Assembly (NCBI RefSeq): GCF_001468265.1
Contig: NZ_LNRZ01000008.1
Coordinates: forward strand, 1 to 64,000
Direction of reading: 5' to 3'
Length of the DNA stretch: 64,000 nt
From: Sphingopyxis sp. H050
Lineage (GTDB): Bacteria > Pseudomonadota > Alphaproteobacteria > Sphingomonadales > Sphingomonadaceae
Positions 63,988 to 64,000 of the stretch are shown here, piece by piece (the first letter of the stretch is position 1; every line of letters starts with the position of its first letter). The position numbers were made by a program, and so were the translations under genes. Under the pieces are notes generated by a model that saw only the letters and a program-made list of their open reading frames with translations, ran no database searches and was not told the DNA's origin.

Positions 63988-64000
63988 ATGGCACGGAACA
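63988..64000 (+). CDS. Possible start of a gene cut by the window edge
   Basis: An ATG at 63988 opens a frame (Met-Ala-Arg-Asn) behind a GGGAG ribosome site at about nine bases. Only four codons are visible, so this may be chance. Confidence 0.25.

Overview
The window looks like one chromosomal envelope and secretion region from a Sphingomonadales alphaproteobacterium, most like Sphingopyxis or a close relative. Supporting signs are high GC content, PEPxxWA-type PEP-CTERM sorting tails, a short exosortase with EpsI and EpsD partners, and the Wzz/BY-kinase/Wza/beta-barrel arrangement of exopolysaccharide (EPS) genes. The assignment is by pattern recognition only. I saw no rRNA, tRNA, CRISPR array, transposase or integrase.

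Positions 1-17 kb hold a Wzx/Wzy-type EPS locus. It contains the 3' part of an initiating sugar-phosphate transferase (the reading frame runs off the left edge), a Wzx flippase, glycosyltransferases of several families, a split tyrosine kinase and chain-length pair, an outer-membrane beta-barrel with a short Wza-like export protein, a TPR lipoprotein, a WecG/TagA transferase, a UDP-glucuronate decarboxylase, an acyltransferase and an FkbM methyltransferase. Positions 17-27 kb hold the exosortase module: a PEP-CTERM protein coupled to an L,D-transpeptidase, a CAP-domain protein overlapping a SleB-type hydrolase tail to tail, a GT25 enzyme, exosortase-EpsI-EpsD, and three more PEP-CTERM proteins. 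Positions 27-33 kb hold polymer finishing genes: a second acyltransferase, a Wzy-type polymerase/ligase behind a ten-G tract, a small membrane protein, and an unusual 876-residue adenylation/carrier/membrane-acyltransferase fusion.

Positions 33-51 kb hold a surface-adhesin system. A LapG-like transglutaminase-fold protease and an atypical LuxR-type response regulator precede a tightly overlapped five-gene minus-strand operon. In transcription order this encodes a 2931-residue BapA/LapA-like adhesin, TolC, a LapB-like ABC exporter, a SleB-type hydrolase and a HlyD-type adaptor. The adhesin carries a LapG-type di-alanine motif at residues 111-114, where such a site would be expected, so protease and adhesin may form a surface-release pair.

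Positions 51-64 kb hold an M23 peptidase and a second type I secretion system split over divergent units. An RTX repeat protein and a TolC lie on the minus strand. A LuxR-type regulator, a PrtD-like ABC exporter, a HlyD-type adaptor and an Omp85-like barrel without visible POTRA domains lie on the plus strand. A perfect 10-bp inverted repeat sits between the divergent units. The window ends with an XRE-type regulator.

Together the genes describe how the cell builds, decorates and exports a polysaccharide, sorts proteins to the surface by exosortase, and displays and perhaps sheds large calcium-binding surface proteins. Peptidoglycan-modifying enzymes sit next to each of these machines.
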